Shown here piece after piece: positions 1 through 8,703 of a stretch of DNA of 64,000 bases. The notes beneath the pieces were generated by a model. The model made no database searches. It was given only the letters and a program-made list of their open reading frames with translations, and was not told the DNA's origin. The number at the start of each line of letters is the position of its first letter. Positions within the stretch are counted from its first letter, which is position 1. The position numbers and the translations under genes are program-made. Source of the stretch: Micractinium sp. NFX-FRZ (lineage: Eukaryota; Chlorophyta; Trebouxiophyceae; Chlorellales; Chlorellaceae); assembly GCA_029339195.1 (NCBI GenBank), contig JAPTJF010000138.1, positions 1 through 64,000 on the forward strand. Direction: 5' to 3'.

Positions 1-842
1 CAGAATGCATGACCCCGGGAGCCCTGCTTGCATGCTGCGCTTCCCAAAGTCACAGCTACCTGTCAGAATGTGAACACATCCCTTCCGACTTCCCACTGAC
101 TCGACCACTGCAGCACGCACTGCTACCCACTTCGTGCTTATTCTTATCTCTGGGTGAGGTGGTGCCCAGCCCTGCTCACACACACCAGCCCCTCGTGTGA
201 AACCCATCCCTTGACCGCTCTCACCGCTCACACTGCCTCGTCTACATGCTTCTCACGTCTGCATCCCTTGTATCACATGTTGCGTCCGACAGCCATCAAC
301 AACCGCACTTGGAAATCCCATGTCACCAATCTATACGTCCACCACTTCATCATTCCCTGGATATATTTGCTGCCTCCAAGCCACCACTGCCTGCAGGCGG
401 TGCCACCCATTCAATTCACCAACTCCCTTTTGCATCTCTTATCATTCACGCATCCATTGCTGCATTCTCACGATCCCCCCTCTAGCATGACTGCCCACAA
501 ATGTCAGTTGTCGTCCAATTTGCCTTCCACATCGTTCCCAGCCACTTCAAGTAGGCTATCAAGATGGCCCGTCTGAGCTGCATAGCTGTGTGCATGTGGG
601 GCCACAACACACATGGGGCCATTGCCCGCACACACGTGTGTATTTAGGTCGCCTCAACCACAACATCGCTTGTGCATGCCTCTGTGTAACAACGGTATGC
701 CCTGATGGAGAGTGGGACACAGAGTGAAGGGTGAGGCAGGGAACAAATCAAGTCGATGCGAGGCTGGGTGTCATTCAAGGACGAGGAACAAAACCTGGAA
801 ATTGCAAGTGTGGTCAAAGAACGAGCACTGAGGGCTGCCAGG
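1..842. other. intergenic, pyrimidine-rich, no gene assigned
   Basis: The first 600 bases of the plus strand are C/T-rich with low GC compared with the coding regions, and none of the open frames resembles a protein I know. A TGTAA at about 687-691 could be the polyadenylation signal of a plus-strand gene lying mostly to the left of the window, but no coding exon of such a gene is visible. The part next to 843 is presumably the 3' untranslated region of the minus-strand zinc-finger gene. Confidence 0.4.
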
Positions 843-1612
843 TCAGCTGGGCAGGCACACCCGGCCTTCGCCCAAGCAATTGAGGCAGCGCTGCTGCCGC
901 GTCGCGCCGCAGGCTGGGCAGGAGCAGAGGATGGGAGTGCTGCCGCTGCCGTCGCCGCCTGCTGCTGGCGGCTGCTGCCGCTTCTTCAGCTGCTTGAGGG
1001 AGACAGGCGGCCGGCAGCGGATGATGGCTTTGCCTGTGAGAGGGGGCAGCGTGGGGGAGGCATGAGGGTGGGTGACGTGAGGGGCTGCCACAGAGTGCCG
1101 CCATGTTGGTGAAAGGACTTTGAGGTGTCCAACCCGCCAGCTGGCACACATGCCTCATTACCAGGGCACCCAGCATCCAGCACGCTGCATCTGGCACAAC
1201 ATCTTCATTAGAGATGAATGGTGTGCCCCCACGGCACTGGCACCCACCCACCCATGCAGACTTGGCAGCCGAGGAAGCCGCTGCCCTCGCACATCGTGCA
1301 CGGCGTGGCTGCCGCCATCTGCAAGCACGGCGTGCAGGTAGCAGCGGGGTGTTGACAGGGGAGATATACTATCTCCTGGAGCACGAGATGCAGCAGTGCG
1401 CATGGCCGGCTGCGCAGCTGGTAATTTGAGAGGGCCACCTCCCTGACGCCGCCCACGCACCACCACCGCCCAGCCCCGCGCCCCACCTTGCGCTGCCGCA
1501 CGACGCGCTTGGCCACGGACAGCACGACGCCGCTGACCAGGAAGGTGGCGCCTCCCAGAGTGATGAAGGTGCCCGCCCCCGCACCCACAGCCGTCAGGAA
1601 GGGCGACCGCAT
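843..1612 (-). CDS. DnaJ-type cysteine-rich (CxxCxGxG) zinc-finger protein, probably plastidial
   Basis: Three exons read well on the minus strand: 1612-1487, 1318-1252 and 1033-843 (127 residues if translation starts at 1612; phases agree). The first exon encodes a hydrophobic segment, AGTFITLGGATFLVSGVVL, likely a membrane span. The second and third carry paired cysteine motifs: CTMCEGSGFLGCQVCMG, then CSCPACGATRQQRCLNCLG near the C-terminus. This spacing is that of the DnaJ cysteine-rich zinc-binding domain found without a J domain in plastid assembly factors such as BSD2 and PSA2; that assignment is by family resemblance only. The frame stays open upstream of 1612 to a stop near 1705, reading QVVGTGG...QPAMRSP, so the true start, and any transit peptide, may lie in an additional 5' exon that I could not place. 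Confidence 0.62.
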
Positions 1613-2145
1613 GGCTGGCTGGGAAGCGAGGCCCGTCAGCAGGTTGGGTGCCGCCTGCCGCTGCCGCCTGCCGCTGCCGCCAGTGCCGACAACCTGGTAG
1701 TCTTTTTAGTCGCACGCCTTTCTTGCCAATGGTGCCCCAAAAGATGTCCCAAAGCGCCGTGCTGGCCAGAAGGCTGCTCAGCGCGCCGGTGAACTATGCT
1801 CAGGAGGCCGGGCAGGGAAGCTGTCAGGCTCTGGGGTGAAACGGCACAAACACTGGCAGCCAGAAGCGGCTAATGATCGCTTCTGCTGAACACAGTAGCG
1901 CTGACGTGGCCTGCTCTCGCTTTTGCATGCCTTGTTGGGAGTTGCTGACATCCCTGCCGCGCCGAAATTATTGTGGAGAGTGAGTACTACCCTCTGCACA
2001 GTTCCTGGCCACTGCGGCGCACCCCTTCGTTTCAAGTCTCCACTCAAGCAGCGGCACGCCATCTGCCCTGCCCAGAATTGCAGCGGCAGCACATCTGCTT
2101 TCTGAACCGCTTGCGCAGCCCACCGCTACCAACGTTTGGGCTGAC
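1613..2145. other. region between divergent genes
   Basis: About 530 bases separate the recognised 5' part of the minus-strand zinc-finger gene from the start of the plus-strand phosphatidylinositol synthase gene. It probably holds both promoters plus one or more unrecognised 5' exons of the zinc-finger gene. A CCGCTGCCG-type short repeat runs at about 1648-1682. I see no TATA box or other element I can name. Confidence 0.3.
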
Positions 2146-4040
2146 ATGGTGCGCACTCGCCAGCAGGACCGCGCAGAGGCCGGCGGCTTCTTCACGCGGC
2201 ACGGCAACGTGTATCTGTACGTGCCCAACCTGATAGGTGCGCCTCGCAGGGCAGGGTGCGGCACAGCTGTGTCCTGGGCGGGCGTAGTCGGTTGCCGGAC
2301 CGGGTGGTGCCGCGGCTCACCGCCTGCGTACAGGTTGTCGTGTTCGCTGCATACTACCTCCTTAGGCCAGCGCAGCCTCGGGCTTTTGTCTCACCCACCA
2401 CACCACGCCTCACCATACTGCTGCAGGCTACGCACGTGTGGCTGCCGCGCTGTACGCGTTTGCTGTGGCGCTGCACAGCCCGGGCGTCGCCGTGCTGGCG
2501 TACGCCGCCTCCTTTGTGTGTGATGAGCTGGATGGCCGCTTCGCACGCCAGCTGAACCAGTGCTCCACCCTCGGCTCAGGTGTGCGTATGGGCAGCCCGG
2601 ACGACCGGGGGCGCTGTTCTTGCTTGCGGGGGCGTCCTGTGGTCGTGCAGGGGGAGGAGCAGTGTCTCGCCCATGGGCGCTGGCGTGCTGCCTGCCTGTG
2701 TACCAAACCAGGCCACCTGTGAGCCTGCGAACGGTGCGGCTGCCCCCCTGCTGTGCATGCTGTGCCATGCATCGATATCCCGCTGGATCGCTGCCATGCC
2801 GAGCAGTGCCACCGCCTCGTGTCTTGCCATGCGCAGTCCCTCTCTCCCCTGCCCCCTCCCCGCCTCCCAAGTGTTTGCTGCCCCTGCACTCCAGCGTGCC
2901 TTAGTCCCCAACCTAACCCCTCCTTCTCTCCGCCTGCAGTGCTCGACATGGTGACCGACCGCCTGGCCACCACCTCCCTGCTTGCCATCCTGGCGCTGCG
3001 CTGCCCCGCCATCCATCTGCCCTGCCTGCTGCTCATCTGGCTCGACATCTTCAGGTGGGGCGGGTGCAGCGGGTGGTGGGTGGTATGGGGTGTGCAGCAG
3101 GCATACAGTGTGCATCTGTGTGCACAGGCGGCTGCCAGGGTTGGCGCAGGCACAGACCGCCGCAGCGCTGGGAAGCGTAGTGACTCCGCTGAGCATTTCC
3201 CCTGTGCTGCCACCCTCCCCCGCCCCGCAGCCACTGGTTCCAAATGTACTCAACCCTCGCCATGGGGGCAAGCACACACAAGGTGGGCGGTGACGGCACG
3301 TGGCAGGGAGGCTGGCTTGCGTGGTGGTGGCATGGAGGGGGGGCAGGATGGAGGGCGCAGCAGGGCAGGTGCTGCCCACACACATCCGTGATGCATCCGC
3401 TGCTTCAAATGCATGGGTATGGCCTCTGCCCCGGCGTGCCCGCACACCCCAATCCTGTGCTTCTGAGTGCCTGTCCGCTCCCCTGGCCCGCCGCAGGACA
3501 CGGGCAGCCGCAGCTGGGTGGTGCGCTGCTACTACCGCTCCCGCCTCTTCATGGGCTTCTGCTGCATCTGCTGCGAGGTCCTGTACCTGGCCCTGTACTG
3601 CCTCAGCTGGAAGCAGTACAGCAGCAAGCACGTGCTGCGCCTGCCGGCAGCGCTCGCAGAGCTGCAGCTGCCGCTCGGTGAGTAGGGAGGGGGCACGTGC
3701 TGTGCATGCTGCCGGGCAGCCCCGCTCGCCTGGCTGCTCAGCCTCCCTATCCTCTCTTCCGCACCTGTCTGTGCATGCACACCTAGCCTGCCACTGCGTT
3801 TTGCATGCGCCCCCCTGGCCTTCCTGTCCCACCCCGTTCCTGCCTGCTGCCGTCAAACTCCTTGCAGGCCTGAGGCTGCCGGAGGGCCTGTCGGCCGCGT
3901 CGCTCTTTGCGCTGGTGTCCCTGCCCGGCTTTGCGGTGAAGCAGGTGGTGAATGTGATCCAGCTGCGCACTGCTGCAGCCCAACTTGTGGCGTACGACCG
4001 CTTGAAGGACGGCAAGAAGGGCGGCAGCAGCAGGGACTAG
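2146..4040 (+). CDS. PIS1: CDP-diacylglycerol-inositol 3-phosphatidyltransferase (phosphatidylinositol synthase)
   Basis: This enzyme joins CDP-diacylglycerol and myo-inositol to make phosphatidylinositol, normally in the ER membrane. Six exons: 2146-2236, 2427-2579, 2940-3054, 3231-3282, 3497-3677, 3868-4040, giving 254 residues, close to the usual length of PI synthases. The CDP-alcohol phosphatidyltransferase signature DGxxAR(x8)GxxxDxxxD is split over exons 2 and 3: DELDGRFARQLNQCSTLG, then VLDMVTDR. Several hydrophobic stretches are visible (exon 2 AALYAFAVALHSPGVAVLAY; exon 3 TTSLLAILAL...LLLIWLDIF), and exon 4 contributes SHWFQMYSTLA, typical of PI synthases. The C-terminus ends in a lysine- and serine-rich tail. 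The start was chosen because it leads straight into the conserved NVYLYVPNLIGY block. A TGTAA polyadenylation signal lies at 4220-4224. Confidence 0.9.
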
Positions 4041-4219
4041 CCTGGGGGCTCTGTGGGCTGAGCCCGCCTCGGAGCTGGGGGCCGGGGCACTGGCAGCAGA
4101 GGACGGGTGTAGCTGCGGCAGTGCCTGGCAGCGCCACCCTCCCATCGAGGCGTTGGGCAGGACATAACCGATTCGTGAATTTGCACCCAATTTTTGCCAC
4201 ACTGTTTTGCTTTTTGGTT

Positions 4220-4224
4220 TGTAA
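4220..4224 (+). terminator. TGTAA polyadenylation signal of the PI synthase gene
   Basis: TGTAA, the usual green-algal polyadenylation signal, occurs 180 bases after the stop codon of the PI synthase gene in a T-rich stretch. Confidence 0.6.
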
Positions 4225-4565
4225 CCTGCAGCCTGCCACGCTACAGGCTACCGGGAGGGGCTGCGTGGTCGTGGGGTTCTCTGTTGGGTCATGCGCCGAG
4301 GCTCAGGGGTGTTAGGCGCCCTGACAACAATACCTGGAAACGATTATCTCACGAGCCAGGGTTTTAATGCTTCGTTCTGGATGAACATTGCTGAGGTCTC
4401 AACCCTACGTACTGCGCAGTACATGCTGAGGTACTGCAACCCACATGGCGCCGTGATAGAAGCGGGACTATTCATCCGTCAGTCATCAGCTCGTTCTTCT
4501 CGACGTCTTCCCTGGTCTCTTCCACCACTCTTCCACCTCTCAGCCGTGCAAAGAGAACCCTTGCC

Positions 4566-6860
4566 ATGCCGGCCGCCGTCTCTGTGGGCCACAAGCGGAT
4601 TGACCGTTCTGACTCTGCCAACGAGTTCCTGCGGCTGGACGAGGGCATTGCTAAGCGGCAGGAGACAGCCCCAGCAGCACCCGAGCACCCAGCAACTCAG
4701 CACCTCCTCCATCCAGCCCCTGGCGAGACCAAGTGAGCCTGCTGCTCCTTCTGAATGCATGTCCGGGTCGTTATGTGTACATCGGAACCCAGCGGGGGTG
4801 GTTTGGGGCCGCAGAGAGCGGGAACAGCGCATTGAGCATTCGGCTCCCGAAACTTCCGGCTCGGCGGCCAAGCAGGCTGAGGGTAGTGTTGCGGCATAGC
4901 AAGTCCCGCTCAATACCGGGATCCCGATCAATCAAGCTGCCGCCGCCTTCAGGCGGTTGCTGCCCATATCGGCGCCTCGCCGCCACTGGCGCCGCCGCTG
5001 GCCGGCGCCAGCGCGTGCAGGAGTGACCGACCCTCCACACTGCAGCCCTCTCTGCGTGCGTCACGTACCACCAAATCGCTTTGACCATTAGTTATAAATG
5101 CCGACCTGCTTGTCTGCTGCAGGGCCGCCTACTTCCAGCGGCTGGGCGCCCGCCTGCGCCGTGACCTCTTCGTCCCCGCCACCGGCTTTGACCGTGACGG
5201 GCTCTACCTGTACAAACGCCCCGTGCGCAGCGGTGAGAGGGGCAGCGCTGAAACAGGCGTGTATTACACAAGGGCACATCTGTCAGCTGGCGTGCTCAAG
5301 CACTGCCCCGCCTGCTGCACGCCCCGCCCCGCCCCGCCCGCCGCCCCGCCCGCACATCCCCGCCTTCTGACCCCACCCCACCGCCCGACCGCAGGTTCTG
5401 GCGACAAGGCGTCGTTGCTCGCCTCAGGGGGCACGGTCTTCAACCATGTCGTGGTGTATGTGAAGTCAGGGGAAGAGGTGAGGTGCTGGCTGGCTGGCTG
5501 GCTGGGTGGATGAGCAGGGTTAGAGGCGGCAGGAGGCAGCGACTGTAACGAACGGACTGGGCAGTGCCAGGGGTGGGCGTTTGTGGGGCTGGGGAGGTGT
5601 ATGTGGTGTGTGTGCTGTCCATTGTCTGCTGAAGTCAATCTGGGTGAATGTGCACAGCGAATGTGGGGCCACGGGCCAGCCCATCCCCCCCTGCTCCTGC
5701 AACCTCAACCCACCCGCCCCTCCCCGCCCCGCCCCCTCCCATGCCGCAGCTGACGGCGCTGGAGTTTTGCCCCGCCAACGACATGGACATCACAGACAAC
5801 ATGCTGGTCGAAGCACCAGCGGCACCGGTGGTGCAGCGCGGCGCGCCGCCGCCGGAGCCTGCCTGCCTGCCCATGCTGCACCTGGCGGTGCCGCACCACC
5901 CGCTGGAGGCAGAGCACGTGCAGCGGGTGAGCGGGGGGCGGGGCAGGGGAGGGGGCGTGCTTTGCTGGGTTGTCATTTATCAGGGGCCAGGGCTGGCCGC
6001 CATGAGCGGCTCATGCAGCCGCTTCGAGCCGCTGCTCGCCGCCCCGGACCTCACCCGCCCTCCTACACGCCTGCAGTCCCGAACAAGCAGCTGCATGCTC
6101 ACTCCTGTCCCGCTGCTCCATTGCCACGCCCCCTCTCTCCCTCCCCGCAGGCGCTGGCGTATGCGCAAGGCACCCGCTACCACGCGCTGCGCAACAACTG
6201 CATCGCCTTTGCAGACTACGTGGTGCGGGTGCTGACGGGAGGCACCGTCAAGTGCGCCCCGCTCATCTTTGACCTGATGGTCGGGCAGGTGGGAGGGGTG
6301 CAAGGGGTGCAAGGGGTGCAAGGGGGCAGGGAGGCGGGGATGAAGAGAGGGGCGGAAGGCACGCAAGTTGCCGGGTGGTGGGAAGGGAGAGACAGTAGGT
6401 TGGGGTGATGCATGCATGACCGGAGCGCCTGGCCAGCTCGCCTGGCATGCAGATGGCGGTACCTTGTTGGCGGACGGGGTCCTTGATTGAGCCGCTCACC
6501 CACCCTCTGCCTCCTGCCTCCTGCGCCTGCCAGCAGGTCCCCCCCATGGACTCCCCCCTGCTGCCCCTCCTGACTCTCATGGCCCAGCTGCGCTGGCATG
6601 ACGTCTGCGACGGCTCCCGCCTGCTGCGCAGCTTCCTGCAGCAGCACCCCGAGGCGCTGCTGCCGCCGCCGCCAGCTGGCAGCGGCGACCGGGAGCTCAG
6701 CCTGCTGCTGCCAGAGCCAGCGGTGCCGCAGGCGTCTGGGTGCCCTGCCAAGCCAGCAGCGCCGGCACCAGCTGCACCGCAGCCCGCGCCGCAGCTGCTG
6801 CCTGGCCTGGCTGCTTCGATGGCCGCCATCCTGGGCTCCAACGGCATGCTGCAGCTGTGA
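4566..6860 (+). CDS. papain-fold (LRAT/PPPDE-like) domain protein
   Basis: Six exons: 4566-4732, 5123-5232, 5395-5477, 5750-5926, 6151-6288 and 6537-6860, 332 residues with consistent phases. The N-terminal ~55 residues are polar and probably disordered. The middle carries a candidate catalytic histidine in TVFNHVVVYVKSGEE (exon 3) and a candidate catalytic cysteine in YHALRNNCIAFADYVVRVL (exon 5). That order, His before an N-N-C motif, is seen in permuted papain folds such as LRAT acyltransferases and PPPDE deSUMOylating peptidases. Between them is a ~60-residue acidic insert. The C-terminal exon is rich in proline and alanine. The substrate cannot be told from sequence: it could be a lipid acyltransferase/thioesterase or an isopeptidase. 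The acceptor of exon 6 may lie three bases earlier, adding one Gln. No TGTAA was seen downstream. Confidence 0.6.
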
Positions 6861-7608
6861 ACACAGCAGGCGCAGCAGGCGGCAGAGAGCAGCAGCGGCA
6901 GGGACGGCACGCGAGGGCGCTGTCGTGGCGGTTGGGAGCATGGAGAGCCTCCCTGCATTTGTGACGATGCCAGCCTGGCCAGCACTAGTACTAGCACGCC
7001 GCTGCTGTGGGAGGGCAGAAGGGCTGGTGCCTCCGCCCCGCCCCAGGAGCCAGCGCTGCCGAGGCGGCGGCGCTTTCGGGCAGATACTTAGCAGCAACCT
7101 TGCCGCAGGAGCCCCAATCTCCTGCCCCTCCCTCTAAAGCCTCGATTATCAACTCAATCCCTTTCCATATGAGTGAGAGAACACATTTCATATACCCCTG
7201 CTGGCAGCTCAGTCATCACGGCTGCCCAGCCCCCATTTTGCCGAGTCGCCCACCCAAGCGCACCGTCAGGACCCATTTCGTACCCCAGATTGCCAACCCG
7301 AGATTGGAAACTCAAACTTGGCCTTCCGCCAGGGCCGCCTGGTGCCTGATCCCACCATGTCTGCGTGTTCCTCTGCCCCTCTCTGTTGCTCCTGCAGCCT
7401 CTGCTGTGCACCCGAGCGGGGCGCGGCTTTCCTACCCCTCCACTGTACCACTTTGGCATGCTATTTGGTTTTCGCAGCAACACGGCTGTCCATGACTGCA
7501 GGCTGCTGCCTCCCCACATGCGTGCGCTTCCCCAGCCGCACAAGGGGCTAACCCTTGCTGTTGCTTACATGGAGTTTATGTTTTAAAAACGCATCTAATC
7601 ACTGCCCT
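6861..7608. other. intergenic region, nothing assigned
   Basis: The first part is presumably the 3' untranslated region of the papain-fold gene. From about 7150 the sequence is less GC-rich and contains no reading frame that resembles a known protein. No TGTAA was found here. Confidence 0.3.
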
Positions 7609-7818
7609 CAGGGTGCAGGCGCTGGTGCAGCTCTCGCAGCTGCGCAGCCTGACCCTGGGCTGCTGCCCTGTGCCGGCCGCGGCACTGGTGCTCCTCTCCA
7701 GCCTTGCAAGCCTGATCCTCGAGGGCCCGGTGCCTGAGGACCTGCGCAGCCTGACGCGCCTGGCGCAGCTGCAACAGCCGACGCTGAAAGGTGCAAGCAC
7801 CGACCGGCTGGGGGCCAG
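7609..7818 (+). pseudogene. truncated duplicate of an exon-2 segment of the F-box/LRR gene at 12.6-14.9 kb
   Basis: About 200 bases from 7619 to 7816 match 13543-13740 with only about a dozen mismatches. Both encode the leucine-rich segment LVQLSQLR(S/N)LTLGCCP and continue to LTRLAQLQQ and TDRLG. Upstream of 7619 and downstream of 7816 the similarity to the intact gene stops abruptly. There is no F-box, no start codon and no following LRR exons, so this is a fragment and not a functional paralogue. Changes include Leu to Pro (QLQQPTLK here, QLQQLTVK in the intact copy), as expected for drift after loss of selection. The frame is still open, so the copy is probably recent. Confidence 0.75.
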
Positions 7819-7855
7819 GCGACAGGTGGCCCCAGCCGCTGGGGCCACCTGTCGC
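7819..7855. repeat. perfect 16-bp inverted repeat (hairpin) at the end of the F-box fragment
   Basis: Arms 7819-7834 (GCGACAGGTGGCCCCA) and 7840-7855 are exact reverse complements separated by five bases. The hairpin begins exactly where similarity of the fragment to the intact F-box/LRR gene ends, so it may mark the breakpoint of the duplication. Confidence 0.85.
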
Positions 7856-8145
7856 ATGCCCCCCCAGCCAAAACAATCCATCATCCCACCCCATGCCCCA
7901 GGGTTCTCGCCTGTGCCTGCTCTCTTTGCCGTGCTTGGTAATTTCCCTTTCGCCCACTTCCCTTGCGGCCGCCGCCCTGGCACCTGCCTGCCTGCATCTT
8001 CGCTGCTTGCTCTGCTTAGTCGGAAGATGCATGCGTGGGTGATCCATGCATTGGATCCAAGCATGCGTTAATGGTGCCTCGGATTTGCTTCTTAAAGACA
8101 GCTGCATGTAAAACTGTTCCCGTGTCTGCACTACCGGGACTGCTA

Positions 8146-8181
8146 CCGCCGCCACGGCCATGGCGGCGGCCGTGGCGGCGG
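8146..8181. repeat. perfect 14-bp inverted repeat, GC-rich
   Basis: Arms 8146-8159 (CCGCCGCCACGGCC) and 8168-8181 are exact reverse complements around an 8-base loop. It is the second strong hairpin within 330 bases. No coding role is evident. Confidence 0.8.
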
Positions 8182-8703
8182 GAGGCACAGGGAAGTCACG
8201 GGCCGGGAGGGTAGCTTTGGGCTTCTATTATTAAAGCTGTTTGGGCTGTCGAGGTTCGACGGTATGGCTGCTGATCAGTGGCGGGAACAGTCTCACTGTG
8301 GAAAGCTCTTGCGTAGGAACCTTGGAATGCCAGGCTGCTCCACATAGCATTTCAACTGCCTTGTGACTCGCATCACCAGCTAGGCAGCTTGTGTGCACCG
8401 GGCCGCCGCAGGGGACGAGGCTGCACCACGGCTGAACACTCAGCCGGCTCGCAGCTGGAACGCAGGTCCGTTTAGAAGCATCGGAGCACGCTACTCGCTT
8501 GCCAGAAGCGGGGTTCTGGCTGCAGGTTGGAGGGCATGCCTCATTGACGTTGCGCCGGCAGCCGCCGCAGCCGCCGCTGCCAACGTTCGGCGGGAGGCAT
8601 GCTGAGGCTGGGCATGCACATCACTGTCCATGACCCATACCTTATCCATACCTGATCCACCCATTGCAGGGCCACCGCCAGTCTGCCACACATTCCACAC
8701 AGC
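8182..8703. other. upstream region of the MYND gene
   Basis: No convincing coding exon is present. The stretch just before 8704 (CACATTCCACACAGC) directly precedes the start codon and is probably 5' untranslated sequence. No recognisable core promoter element is seen. Confidence 0.3.

Noticed and set aside
1158..1715. 185-codon minus-strand open frame
   Set aside because: It overlaps the zinc-finger gene in a different frame and is Arg/Ala-rich shadow sequence without a family match.
2428..4015. Long minus-strand open frames opposite the PI synthase gene
   Set aside because: They are antisense shadows of GC-rich exons and introns; the plus strand encodes a clear conserved enzyme.
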